64,000 nt of DNA, from contig OX453281.1 in NCBI GenBank assembly GCA_949710005.1, forward strand, positions 29,568,339 to 29,632,338. The letters are read 5' to 3'. Below are positions 1-12,200 of the stretch, one piece after another. The notes below the pieces were generated by a model, which ran no database searches, had not been told where the DNA came from, and saw only the letters and a program-made list of their open reading frames with translations. Within the stretch, counting starts at the first letter, position 1; the number at the start of each line of letters is the position of its first letter. The stretch is from Ricordea florida (taxonomy: Eukaryota > Cnidaria > Anthozoa > Corallimorpharia > Ricordeidae). A program made the position numbers and the translations under genes.

Positions 1-31
1 ATCCACAGAAGAAAAAGTTAGAAACATACTG

Positions 32-640
32 TTGTGACTTTCCAAATCGAAGCCACGTGTAGCCGGGTAGAACGAGAGAGAAAATCAGGAGCTTGAAGTA
101 ATGAACGCACAGATATTGACGGCGACGTGAGAGAATCAAATGATCAAAATGTTTATTGTCTTTATTGAAGAAAACGATGAATTAGACGAGATGTTAACGA
201 AACGGCGGAATATGCAGTATAAGTAGAAGATGTGTGTGTGACTGTGTCTGTGGTTCGAACTACAAAGCAAACGACAAAGAAAGCCTATGTAAGATAATAC
301 TGTCTACAATCACGTTGTCGAAATTCACAATACACAAATCGTAACTTAAACCAAATCTAATGAATCTAAGGGAATATAACAAACCAATCAATTGGATACA
401 AAAAGCGACTTACTTTGATCTCGCTCCTGAGAAGGTAGCAGTAGCGTAGAAATAACGAGCTTAAACAACGTAGCGATAGCGGGACAGAAGCGATGGAAAA
501 AAGTAGTCGGCGATTTAAAAGAAAGGGGGCGTAATCTATTAAACAGACAATCACAGCATGCAATAAGATGATTGGATGACGTTGAATCACTTAATTCGTA
601 ACGCTTCGATTAACCAAAAACAGAACACTTTACAAAAGTA
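32..640. other. non-coding stretch, nothing recognised
   Basis: No exon with a convincing protein family and no RNA gene seen. Possibly intron of the gene whose last exon lies at 1630-1833, interrupting the satellite whose partial unit begins the window. Confidence 0.4.
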
Positions 641-1433
641 ACAACTGTATAGTAAAACAAACAGTACCACAGTACCTTACTGTTCAGTAGCTTTACAAAG
701 AATGGTCACACTGCATGGTTTGATCCACAGAAGAAAAAGTTAGAACCATACTGTATAGTAAAACAAACAGTACCACAGTACAGTACTGTTCAGTAGCTTT
801 ACAAAGAATGGTCACACTGCATGGTTTGATCCACAGAAGAAAAAGTTAGAACCATACTGTACAGTAAAACAAACAGTACCACAGTACAGTACTGTTCAGT
901 AGCTTTACAAAGAATGGTCACACTGCATGGTTTGATCCACAGATGAGAAAGTTAGAACAACACTGTATAGTAAAACAAACAATACCACAGTACAGTACTG
1001 CTCAGTAGCTTTACAAAGAATGGTCACACTGCATGGTTTGATCTACAGATGAAATAGTTTGAACCACACTGCATAGTAAAACAAACAATACCACAGTACA
1101 GTACTGTTCAGTAGCTTTTCAAAGAATGGTCACACTGCATGGCTTGATGCAGGGATTAAAAAGTTAGAACCACACTGTTATGGTCAAACAGTACCACCGT
1201 ACTGTACTGTGTGGTTAAATGAACAGTACCACATTACAGTAGTATTCAGTTGCTTTCCAATGGTCACACTGCACTGTTTGATCCAAAAGATGAAAAATAT
1301 AGAACAACACTGTATAGTAAAACAAAGTACTGTTCAGTAGCCCTCCAAAGAATGGTCACACTGCATGGTTTGATCAGTTCAGAGATGAAAAAGTTAGAAC
1401 CACACTGTTAGTTAAACAAACAGTACATTAAGT
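641..1433. repeat. 106-bp tandem satellite, about 7 units
   Basis: Tandem units of about 106 bp, recognisable by the repeated strings TGGTCACACTGCATGG and TTTGATCCACAG and by a palindromic core ACAGTACTGT. Successive ATCCACAG strings fall at 723, 829 and 935, giving the period. Later units are more diverged and partly deleted. A partial unit also opens the window (1-31). The same family recurs at 28190-28610. It lies upstream of, or in the last intron of, the amidohydrolase gene that ends at 1833. Confidence 0.93.
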
Positions 1434-1629
1434 GCGAAAGCATACATGACTAATATCATTCGACTTTTTGCAAAATTCCCTGACTTTTCCCTGACCTTAA
1501 AAACGTTTTGTTTTTCCTTGACTTTTCCCTGACCGTGGCAACCTGCTGTGCTCACAGAATCTATCTCACGGTTTTTGTGAGTAGTCTTAAGTCATTTTAA
1601 CTGTCTTATCCTGATTCTTTATTTTGCAG

Positions 1630-1833
1630 TTCGTGACTTCAGTGTTTGGTGCAAATCGTTGTTTCTATGGCTCTGATTGGCCAGTTTGTACCTTGGCCAG
1701 AGACGCATCGTATGAGCAAACGTTTGAGACGTGTTTAGAATGTGTTTCGCATCTTACAGATGCCGAAAAGCAAGCTGTTTTTTGTGACAATGTGGTGAAA
1801 TTTTACGGACTAGATGTTGAAAAGTCTATGTAA
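1630..1833 (+). CDS. amidohydrolase-2 family protein, C-terminal exon (partial gene)
   Basis: A 3' terminal exon. It follows a polypyrimidine tract and TTTTGCAG acceptor ending at 1629, is open for 67 codons and ends in TAA, with an AATAAA just downstream (about 1837). The translation carries RCFYGSDWPV and then a helical tail ending NVVKFYGLD. This is the C-terminal pattern of metal-dependent amidohydrolase-2 (PF04909-like) proteins, where the Asp of the GSDWP motif is a metal or catalytic ligand and the last strand usually reads NAxxFYxL. Earlier exons with the barrel core are not in the window, so substrate and exact subfamily cannot be stated. Family from motif recognition; function in this animal unknown. 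Confidence 0.7.
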   Translation, partial: FVTSVFGANRCFYGSDWPVCTLARDASYEQTFETCLECVSHLTDAEKQAVFCDNVVKFYGLDVEKSM

Positions 1834-1974
1834 AGAATAAAAGCCTCACCTTTTTGGACTTAAGAGATGCTGCTAGTTTCCCTTACATAGTAGGTGAAAT
1901 GCCGGAACTTACATCGTAAAAAAAGCTAAACGCCATTTGACAAGAATAACCCGCAGCTGGCACGAGCGGGAAAA

Positions 1975-2121
1975 GATCTCATGTATATACCCACCGCGAT
2001 TCCCCATCTATTTATTCAATGCACCATTCAATTACGTCAACGCACCATTCAGTTACGCACCTGTGCGTAACTGAATGGTGCGTTGGGTGGTATATACGTG
2101 GTGGGTATATACATGGGATCT
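1975..2121. repeat. foldback with 20-bp perfect inner palindrome
   Basis: Inner arms CGCACCATTCAGTTACGCAC (2041-2060) and its exact reverse complement (2063-2082) are separated by two bases. Outer arms ATGTATATACCCACC (near 1981) and GGTGGGTATATACAT (near 2100) extend the hairpin. A further direct copy of the outer arm with the following AGGGAAA segment lies at about 2160-2205. Probably a small inverted-repeat element. Confidence 0.85.
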
Positions 2122-2306
2122 CTGCCTGTAAAGGGAAACAATTATATACAATGGGACTCGTGGTGGGTATATTTTTACATGAGATCTCTACCTGTAAAGG
2201 GAAATACGAGCGAGCGATTCCACAAATGTAAGATATAATTTTTGTCGATTTGCTCCCCCTCAGTATACAGTCGAACCTATATTAAGCGGTCACCTCTATT
2301 AATTAA

Positions 2307-2591
2307 GGGACGGACCATTAGAAAAGTGATGGGGGGGAAAAAACCAAAAAAAATTCATGCAAGGGAAAATGCCAAAAAAAAAATTCATGCAAGGAAGAAG
2401 GTAAAAAAAAATTCATGCAGAAGGAAGGTCCAATTGTGACTTTTTCACACGTAGTAAAAAAAAATTCGTGCAGAGCGGTTCACCTGAAAAAAAAATTCCT
2501 GCACAAGCAGTGAGCGAAAAAAAAAATTCGGGCAAGCTGAAAATTCCCCACCCCCCCCCCCCCCCCCATCACTTTTCTAATGGTCCGTCCC
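2307..2591. mobile_element. Harbinger-like MITE, copy 1 (TSD TAA)
   Basis: Terminal inverted repeats start GGGACGGACCATTAGAAAAG at both ends, followed by a poly-G/poly-C run. The interior has repeated AAAAAAATTCATGCA-type strings. The flanks are TAA at 2304-2306 and 2592-2594, the 3-bp TWA target duplication expected of PIF/Harbinger elements. No coding capacity, so non-autonomous. Other copies at 14022-14255 and 41581-41831. Confidence 0.9.
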
Positions 2592-2943
2592 TAAGCAGTC
2601 GCGTTTGTTAAGTCCCAACGGGACTTTTTCTGTTGTCTTGACCTGTATTAAACGGTCACTTGCTGTCAATTACTTGTTCATACGATTTCAAATAATGTAA
2701 CACAAGGGGTGCAACAACTGATTTCCTTGTTTATTTTCGCTAATCATTAAAACGCCGGAAATGAATTTTTGTAATTTGAGGTAAAACGTCTGATCAGCAC
2801 TGCAGGTCGAATTCTTCTTCCATTAATTTCTGTTGAGAAGTTGTCCCATTGAAAATGAATTATTCACATAACACTTCAAGGTAATAGCCATCGCCTCTGT
2901 TTACGTGTTTCCTTTAATAATGACCTTTCCAGAACTTGACGGT

Positions 2944-3085
2944 CTCTTTAAAAACGTATTGTGAGGGTAGTTTCTAAAGATAAGTATTGTGGGGATAGTT
3001 TCTAAAGAAACTGGTGCTGCGTCGGTGGGGAATTGAAACACAAAAAATTGGGATTGATAAAGTTGATAAAGTAGAAAGTCGTCAA
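2944..3085 (-). mobile_element. diverged copy of the 153-bp element found inserted in the LINE
   Basis: On the minus strand this reads GACGCAGCACCAGTTTCTTT followed by AGAAACTATCCCC, the same string as the 3' part of the insertion at 19129-19281. The terminal ATAGTTTCTAAAGA segment is duplicated here (about 2968 and 2996). Further partial relatives: 22545-22620, 46945-46995, 56205-56300. Confidence 0.7.
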
Positions 3086-3191
3086 GTTTACCGCTGCCCA
3101 GTTGCATGGCTCACGGGTTCTGTATCGAAGCATACAACTCCTCCCCCGACGGTAACTACTTGGTGCAAGTAGCTACCGTAGTTCCGTGACT

Positions 3192-3402
3192 GGTAACTAC
3201 TTGGTGTAGGCTGTGGTTTGAGAGGTTCACCCATTAATAGAGAGGTCTGCGTTATAAATATAGTCGCCAAGCTTTACTTTAGCAACATCAGCTGTACTCT
3301 AGCCGTGCTCATTCTTAGCCGTACTTCAGTGTTCTTAATCATCCCTAGCCCATGCTTAGTTTAGTGTCCTCACTATGTGAGTGCCTACACCAAGTAGTTA
3401 CC
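3192..3402. repeat. 19-bp inverted repeat upstream of TRPC-A
   Basis: GGTAACTACTTGGTGTAGG at 3192-3210 and its perfect reverse complement at 3384-3402, with a third, shorter copy at about 3161. It ends 96 bp before the TRPC-A start codon, so it overlaps the likely promoter or 5' UTR. Either the ends of a small transposon or a regulatory arrangement; the sequence alone does not decide. Confidence 0.75.
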
Positions 3403-3498
3403 CCCCAACTACGCTAAAAATAGAATCGCTTCTCGACCGCATTAGGGAAGCATTGCAGGCGCGTTGAAGGAATTCCCTCCACTTTCACTTTTATCATA

Positions 3499-6400
3499 AT
3501 GGAGTCGCCTTCCGCTGCTGTTTACCTACAAGATTTACAATCAGAGATACCTGACGGAATTCCTGCCATTAGCGAGGATGAAAGAGCATTTCTTGATGCT
3601 GTACGTGAGAGTGACATTAGCGCTGCACGCTCGTACATTTTGGAGAAACGGGTAGATATAAACTGCGTCAGTTTGTTGGGGGAGACTGCGCTTCAAATCG
3701 CCGTCAATTACGACCGCCCTGAGATGGCGAAGTTCCTTCTTCAAAACGGTGCAGACATGGGAACTGCTCTCTTGCAGGCTGTGAACAAGAACGCCATCAA
3801 CTGTGTTAAAACCTTACTGGAGTTCGTGGATGATCGGCAACAAACCGAAAAGAACCGTTCTTCAGATGACCTTCGTGTTGAGTATAGAAAATACATTTCC
3901 CCTTTGATGCTAGCAGCAGAAAATGACAACCGAGAACTCATTAAGCTACTTCTATCATATGGTTACACTATTCCCGATCCGCCGCAACACGATCGTTACT
4001 GCGATTGCGAAGAGTGCCTACGTTTAGGGCAACGACTTGGTACCTCACTGTTCCGTTTACATACATACAGCGCTTTAGCCAGTCCCGTTTTCTTATGCCT
4101 TTCTTATTTGTTTGCATTATCTGAATCCTCAGAGTCGGGAACAAGCGAAGGTCACGACATAAACACTTCCAAAGATCCTATAATCAGAGCTTTCCTTTTG
4201 AACAAGAAGTTGGAGATGCTGATGGAGACAGAATACGAATTTAGAAGCGACTACAAGAAGTTGTCAAATCGCTGTGAAGACTTTGCAGTGTCCATTTTGA
4301 CAGAATGCCGCTCCATGGAAGAAATTGGTTGTGTCATGAGTGTCCCAGGGATTGATAAGTTGCACCACATGGCCGTCAGTGGAGCCAGTGGGGCGCAGAA
4401 GCTAAGCGTACTCAATTTTGCGATTGCTAACAAAAATGAAAAGGTATTCTTTCCAGCCTAATAATTATTATACCCTGATTATTTTATGGTTGCTTGAACA
4501 AAAACATCGTTAGTGAGTAAGTTATAATTTCGTGGCAAGGTTACGTAGATTTGCTCTTTGCGCTTCCTTCTCCATCAGTAAAGAGTGTGCTGACTTTGTA
4601 ACAGTAATGATCAAGGAATGATTTCCGCACAGGTCCCTACTTCATTATGCATTCTGTAACTATATTATTTCGTTCTTCGAACACAAGAAATATTTGCACG
4701 TGCATTACACCAGACAAGACAGCTTCAGCATGCATAATGAGTAGGGACCTGTACGGAAATCTTACCCTTGATAACATAGCGATGTTGAAATTTCATCAAT
4801 TGCTGGAAAGTCTAATATTGCGTTCATTTCTACCTCAAAATGACAAGATGATAAAATATCCCGTTACGTTTAGCAGCGGAATACGTTCCTACCAACTGTA
4901 AAAAGGGTCAACATGACAAAGTAAGATGCAAATTTATACCTGGCAAATTAAATGCAAAACAATAGGTGAACAATAGTTCAACTCAAGGTCAAAGACGCTA
5001 AAATAAATTGCTTTGTATGCGGAATATCTAATGACTTCATCCGTTTGAAGCTAAAGTTTGTCTTTCGGGCTTGAAGTCTCACTAAGTGAGATTAAATTCG
5101 TCCACTGTCATGTAGCTGAGTTTGCTTCTGTAGTTTTCCATTCTAAAAATGACGTAGCGGATGCCCGTCAAATGACAACCAGACTGACGCGGGTGTTTTG
5201 ATCATGGAATGATTTCCGCCCAGGTCCCTACTTCATTATACATGCTGAAGCTGTCTTGTCTGGTGTAATGCACGTGCAAATATTTCTTGTGTTCGAAGAA
5301 CGAAGGAGTATAGTTACAGAATGCATAATGAAGTAGGGACCTGTACGGAAATCTTACCGTTATGAAGTTCTATGCTCTAGTTGAAAGATTGAAAAGTTTT
5401 CAACCTGAGTACAGTATTACGTTTTTATATCCACGTAACCCATTTTACAGTCGATAGAACATATGGAGTTTTGTATGGCTTCACTGAGCAAAAAACGTTT
5501 CAGTACGGACAAACATTATTTGGTTATCAAGCAGTGAGGTTGAACATGACGACCAGACAGTGTTCCTTGGCAGCTGTCAGTAGATTCTGTTTGTGAATCC
5601 ATGTAGAATTTTCGTCTAAGCTTACCAAGAGAACGTCTTCCAACTTGTCTTTAAGAATTTCTTAATAACATTTCGAGTAGTGACAAATTTCTCACCGGTG
5701 GGGTGGGGTGTAAAAAGGTACAGTTCATTTCATTCCGGGCTTTCCATCGAAAAACCTTGAATGTTGCCGTTAAACTTTTCCGTTCCCAAAAAAGGAAGCA
5801 GCGAAACAAAAAAGAATTTAAATAAGAGCACTTTGCTATGTTAAGTTACAGAAAAATGATATTTTGGTGAACCCGACCTAGGTTTGGGGTTTCACTTGGA
5901 TGGAAAAACCGTGTGAAAATTACTACTACTGCTGCTGCTGCTGCTACTGCTACTGCTGCTGCTACTACTGCTACTACTACTGCTACTGCAATGCTGCTAC
6001 TGCTATGCTACTGCTACTGCTGCTGCTGGTGCTGGTGCTGGTGCTGCTACTGCTACTACTACTGCTACTGCTATGCTGCTACTGCTGCTATTGCTACTGC
6101 TACTGCTGCTGCTGGTGCTGCTACTGCTATGCTGCTGCTATGCTACTGCTATGCTACTGCTACTGCTGCTGCTGCTACTGCTAATGCTTCTGCTGCTGCT
6201 GCTATGCTACTGCTATAACTACTACTACCACTACTACTACTGCTACTGCTATTCTGCTACTGCTGCTACTGCTATGCTACTGCTACTGCTACTGCTGCTG
6301 CTGGTGCTGCTACTGCTATGCTGCTGCTGTGCTACTGCTATGCTACTTCTACTGCTACTGCTGCTACTGCTACTGCTACTGCTGCTGCTGCTGCTATGCT

Positions 6401-9223
6401 ACTGCTATGCTACTGCTACAACTACTACTACTACTACTACTACTACTACTGCTACTGCTGCTACTGCTGTGCTACTGCTATGCTACTGCTACTGCTACTA
6501 CTACTGCTACTGCTGCTACAGGCAACTCTCTCATAGCGACCACCTTCCGTAGGCGACTACTTTCTAACTAACCGTTTTGCTTCTCAGTCAAATACTGTTT
6601 CAAAAACTCTCGCGTAAGTGACCACTAATCGGCAAATTTTTTAGGCCAAAAATCTGACATTTTCTCTTGTTTTGTTTCCGGTAAGCGACCACCCATCATG
6701 ATCACGTGTGATCGTAAGAAAATCATTTCTTAAATGCCACAGAGTTCAGTTTTTAAAATGGCGCTGACCAGGAGTCCTGACAGATAAGAACAGTTTACGT
6801 TAGACCTGGAGACAGAAGAATTATAAAAGTGATCTGTGGCAAAATGTTATGTACAGAATAAAGTCTCAGCAGTACGTACTGTATTATAAGATTCTCCGAG
6901 CGCTATTCGATGTGAAAAACCCCAGTGCTTTCCATCTTTTCCCTAAGCCATGAAATAGAAATGTCATTGTCTCCGTAGAAAATGTAACTGCTGGGAATTT
7001 CCAGTCCATAACCTGCTCCTCGATTTACACGCTTTCCTGTTATAATGGCCTTTCCATTATTGGTCCTTCGTTTCAGAAATTTGCTAACATACTGAAACAT
7101 TTGTAATGGTATGTGGCCAACAATCTCATCCTTTTCGGACACGGTATTGGGATGTTCGGCTTCAGTTATTAAATTTCTCGACAGCGGCCCGTGACTACTG
7201 CAACAGCATTTCCATCTTTCCCGTGCAGTGGCTCGGAACGCTTCAGAGTACGTTGCTCACCGATGTGGGGAGCCCATGTTGTTTCATCCTTGTAGATATG
7301 ATAGCCTCGAATGAATGAATCGACTGTGATACTTAAAAAGTTACTGTTATCCATTTGGACCCCAAACGGGAGCGAATCAATACTGAATGATAAGCAAATG
7401 AAGGAGATTTTGAGTTCTGTTATTGCAGGTGGTGACGTTTTGTTTGGTGCTGTTTTGATTGGCCGCCGAACATTTTATTCTAACCGCTTGAGTTATTACA
7501 TTACAGAGTTCTCGTGGGATTTTCTCACACCATGTACTCATATAGCGTGCATGTGTGCTTAACAGAGTCTTTTTGGACATGTCGGTATGTACCCCTCAAC
7601 CATGGATTTGGATGACGACGATGAAGATGATCTGTTTGCCGGTTAAGAGTTACTAGACCTTGAATCCCTGGTACAGAAGATGTCCAAGAAAGAAATTGAC
7701 TTTGCAGACTATGCTGCCATCGACAATGAGACCGACACCTATCACTGTTTAGACTCTGCTGACCCTGGCGGAGGGAAACCCTGCAAGATCAGGTTATCAC
7801 AACTCACACAAAAAACAACAACAAAACAGAAATAGAGATTAATTCAGACAGTGACGATGCTACTTTACCAATCCCAGCAGTGCAAACAGTACAGGGAACA
7901 CTCGACCTCTTCACTTCATTTATTTCGCAATCATCATTATAAATTACAACACATGTGCAGTAATATCAGTTATATGATTCTTTAGATATTAATAAACAAT
8001 AAATATGTATAAAAAAACTAAAATGTACAAAACAAGTTATAAATACTGATGATAAGGCAGTCAAAATAGAAACCTCAAGGCTTATAATATTCAGACTACC
8101 TTATAATTAACTAAATAAAGCTAAGTACATTGGTAAAAATTTCCCTTAATGTCCTACTGGAATGCAATTGTAAATGGAAAACAAAGCAAATAAATATCAG
8201 AATTAATTGATGTTTATGATAAGCACTAAATCAGGAACCCAAAAAGTTAATTTCTGTGGCAGTTAGTAGGTTTAAAAAAAAATAATTAAACATTGTTTTA
8301 GCTTTGCTTTGAAGGAATTCAAGGTAGGTCTGGACTTCGATTCATTTGGAAGTGAATTCCAGAAGTGCGGACCTTAAAAATTTTTATATTCGTTCTACAT
8401 AGATGAGGTCTATAATCATTACAGTGTCTAGCTGAATATGGGTGAAAATGTGAGTTTGTTTCAAACGTGTTGAAACGACTTAGGGAGCAATTTATTATGA
8501 AATGAATACATAAATAAACCAACTTGCTGAGCATAAATGTTTTCTGGGTTCAAAAGGTTATTATCATAAAAGATAGGAGCAGTATGCGCGTCTAATTTGG
8601 ACTCCGCGTACGTTAGATTGCTGAGTTCGCCGATTATCGGGGTTGCGAAGAGTTGTCCTCGGCAGTCTCGAAAGTGTCTGATATTCTTGTTGACTTGAGG
8701 CTTAAAACAAAGATGCAATCGAGCACTCTAGACTTCGTGGAGAAGCGACCGAATGCGAAAGAGTGACAGTCTACAGTATTTAGAGTGCCATTACAAGTGC
8801 ACCCCATGTTTGGTGTTCCTTCTTCAGCTTTTTTTCCGTGAAAATTTCAGTGGTTTTGATTGACAAGTGACACATTTACAAGTAAACTGTGCTGTACATT
8901 TCCCAAAACTTGATGCTTGTAAAAAAACAAGAATAAATCAGTTTCAGGTGAAGAAAATATTGTCTATTTGCTTAACTTTAACTTATGAGGTAAATATCTT
9001 TATGTAATCACGTTAATCAGTTGGGGTTATTCTGTTGATTTTTCTCGAAAGCGACCACTTTGTTATACACCAAGGGTGGTCGCTTACGAGAGATTTGACT
9101 GTACTACCACTACTGCTACTGCTACTGCTGCTACTGCTGCTACTGCTACTGCTACTGTTACTGCTACTGCTACTGCTACTGCTACTGCTACTGCTATTGC
9201 TACTGCTACTGCTACTACTACTT

Positions 9224-9282
<59 letters not shown>

Positions 9283-12200
9283 GCTACTGCTGCTACTGCG
9301 TCTTAAATAGTGTATTCGGCGTGATTAATTTTATCCCAAACGGGCGACTACACTCACTGGTATCTTTTCTTTTTCTTTATTGTTATTATGTTTTTGTACG
9401 CAGTTTGTGGCGCATCCTTACAGTCAGTTGATGCTTAATTCAGTGTTGTACGAAGGTTTTGGAGGATGGGAAAGTCTTCGATTTCCTACCAAGTTACTGT
9501 TCGGATTGTTGTATAGTATACTGCTACCCCTGTTGGCATTTCTTTACCTGGTTGTACCCAACTGCAGAGTGAGCTTGTCTCTCAGAAAACCCTTATTCAA
9601 GTTTTTTAGCCATTCGAGTTCATTTTGCTGGTTTCTCGCGCTACTGGTTTTGTCTTCTCTCCAGGACAAGTTCGTTAATGTGCTCCAGTTTTCAGTTTTT
9701 GGTGAGTGTCATCCTATGGTTTGTTTTTGGTTTTTGTTTTTGATTGAACTTTTAACCATTTTCAGTACAGAGCCAAACCTGCAATCATACAGTGCGTTTC
9801 TAACTTTAAGCCCTTTCATTCACAAAGTCAAACCTTCAGTCATTTAGTGAAGTTCTTACTTTCAGCCCTTTCATTCACAAAATCAAACCTTCAGTCATTT
9901 AGTGAAGTTCTTACTTTCAGCCCTTTCATTCACAGAGTCAAACCTGAAAACATACTTGGGAGCTGTAGCTTTTAACGCTTCCTCTCGCAGTAAACCTTGA
10001 GTTATAAAGGGAAAACAATCCAAAAACTAAAACTAGTTTTGGCCTGTTAAATAAGTTTGTTTCACTGCACTAGTATTCTGTATGACCCAATGCAGTCTTT
10101 CTTTTTGCTTATTTTGCAGCAGCACATCTCGTTGCCGTAATAAGCGTTTTTTTTTTGTTCTTCTGTTGCTCACTAGACATCTTTTTGGCGCTCTGGATTG
10201 CCGGATTGCTTTTTCAAGAAGCCAAAGAACTTTATCGTCAGGGAAAAGAGCGTTACTTTTCACAGTTCTGGAATATTGTATCGCTATTAATGTTAAGTCT
10301 GTTCGTGCTATCAGGAGCTCTCTGGCTCACTGGTTACGTGTTAGTCGTAACTGACACTGGAATCTGGAGCGTGCCTATTAAAGCCGTATTTGGTACTAGC
10401 GCGGAAGAGTCTGCGTACCGCCTCATTCTGGTTTCCAATGGACTGTTCGCCCTCGGTCTGGTGTTGAGTTTTTTTCAGGTATCAAATTTGTTCCAAGTCA
10501 GTTCCGTGCTGGGGCCGCTTCAGCTGTCGTTAATCAACATGATGCGAGATATCGCCAAATTTTTGTTTCTTTTTTTGTTGCTATATCTTGCATTTGGTTG
10601 GGCGGAAAGAAAAGTTTATTCACAGTACGTACAGACGCGGGAAGTGTTTGTAGGAAACGCCACTGAACATGGATTTGCCAAGTAAGTCTCGTTTTGGTTC
10701 ACCACAAGTTGTTTCTTTTTTCCTTTGTTTACTCGTTTTGTCACCAATCGAAGAGAACGTGAAGAGTGCAGTGGTGTTTAAAACAGGACATACGGTGTTA
10801 CGTTAGCAGATATCAACAAGTATTCTACAAGACGAATCGAATAAGAGCCGATAACTCTTTTCGTGGAACGATGAAAACTGAAGTTCCGGGGAAACACTCT
10901 CGGAGATTCTGTGCGTTCCTCGAAAGAAACCCCACCTCTTTGACTGGTCGGTCCAGTTTCCAAGCCCGTGTTTTATCAGGCCATAAAGCCTGTGACACAG
11001 TATTTTTCCGTATGTCTCTTGTTATTTATGTGATAAAAGAAAGAATATCGATATGCTCGGGCTTTGTAGCATGATTGAAAACTTGGAAATGTTTTAAATC
11101 ACTTGCCTATCGAATCGTGATTCTACACTTGAAGCTTGTCTCGTGGTTCTCCCCGCATTCCGCCTGGTGTAATTGCGTTACAAAGTGCTGAGATGTACTC
11201 TGTTGTTTGAATCATCGAGCCTTGCGATTCCCAATATGGGTTTTAAGTGACGCAGCAATGTATTATCATTGCACCCCTCTCCTCCTCAAAAGGTGACGCG
11301 TTCGTGATAGAAATCCGCTGGGTGATGTGAGTGCAGGCGCAAAAGACTTGGGCTCAATCGGCAGCATTTTTTCTTGTGCCTGCACTTTATTAATCACCCA
11401 GCGGATTCTCCCTGCACCGAAAACCTTTCCGAGCCTTTGCGGAGGAGACAGCCCTTGCTCTGATTTCGCTTTTTGGTTTGTGTGCTTCATTGCTTATCAG
11501 GAGCGCATAATCCTAGTTTGTTTTTTATGCAACTGAAGCAATTTTTTTCTTTTTTTTTTAGCACCGCAGGCGTCCTACGTTTCTTGTTCTGGGATTTATT
11601 TGGACTCTCTGAACTGGATAAGCTGAAAACTGACGAGAATTTCATTATAACTCAGTACACGGGCGAAATTCTACTTGCTCTGTACAGCATTGCATCTGTT
11701 ATTGTGGCTATTAATATGCTGATTGCAATGATGAGCAACTCATATCAGAGAGTGGCGGTAAGTGAAGTTAGTTTCTGCTGTTAAGTGGAAATAAAAAAAT
11801 ATATGCAAATAACATGAAATGCGAGCGATAAGCGTTTGCCGCGAAAATTGCCACAGGGGTCTCGCCCTTTGACAAGATTATGACACTTTCCTAGTTTATT
11901 AACTTTATTTGAAAATACGTTTTTTTCTAAATAATTCGGGAGCTTTTTGAGATTTTCAACACAAAATACTAACTTAAATTTTGTCAAATAAAAGGAAAAA
12001 CGATTTTTTGGGCCTCTGAAGGTGGGAAGTAACCTTAATTATTCATATTGGTTTGTAACTGTAAGCAAATGCACCAACAGTCAGTCATATCCATGATGCA
12101 CCCCAAGTAGCTGTCTTTCACAACTAACTTCTCGGTTTTGATTCTTACTGCATCCTCGCTCTCTGCTTAACTCAAACTGTACCAACCCTCTCTTCTGTTT

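Larger units (their letters stand above)
1834..3498. other. intergenic region between amidohydrolase and TRPC-A
   Basis: Holds the amidohydrolase 3' end, a foldback (1975-2121), a Harbinger-like MITE (2307-2591) inserted in an older repeat of the TATTAAGCGGTCAC type, a minus-strand relative of the small element found inside the LINE (2944-3085), and an inverted repeat just before TRPC-A (3192-3402). No gene seen. Confidence 0.6.

Noticed and set aside
5900-6571. Long open frames encoding poly-Leu, poly-Tyr/Cys and poly-Ala/Thr
   Set aside because: All frames of a CTG/CTA triplet array are open; no start context or family. Same for 9035-9310.
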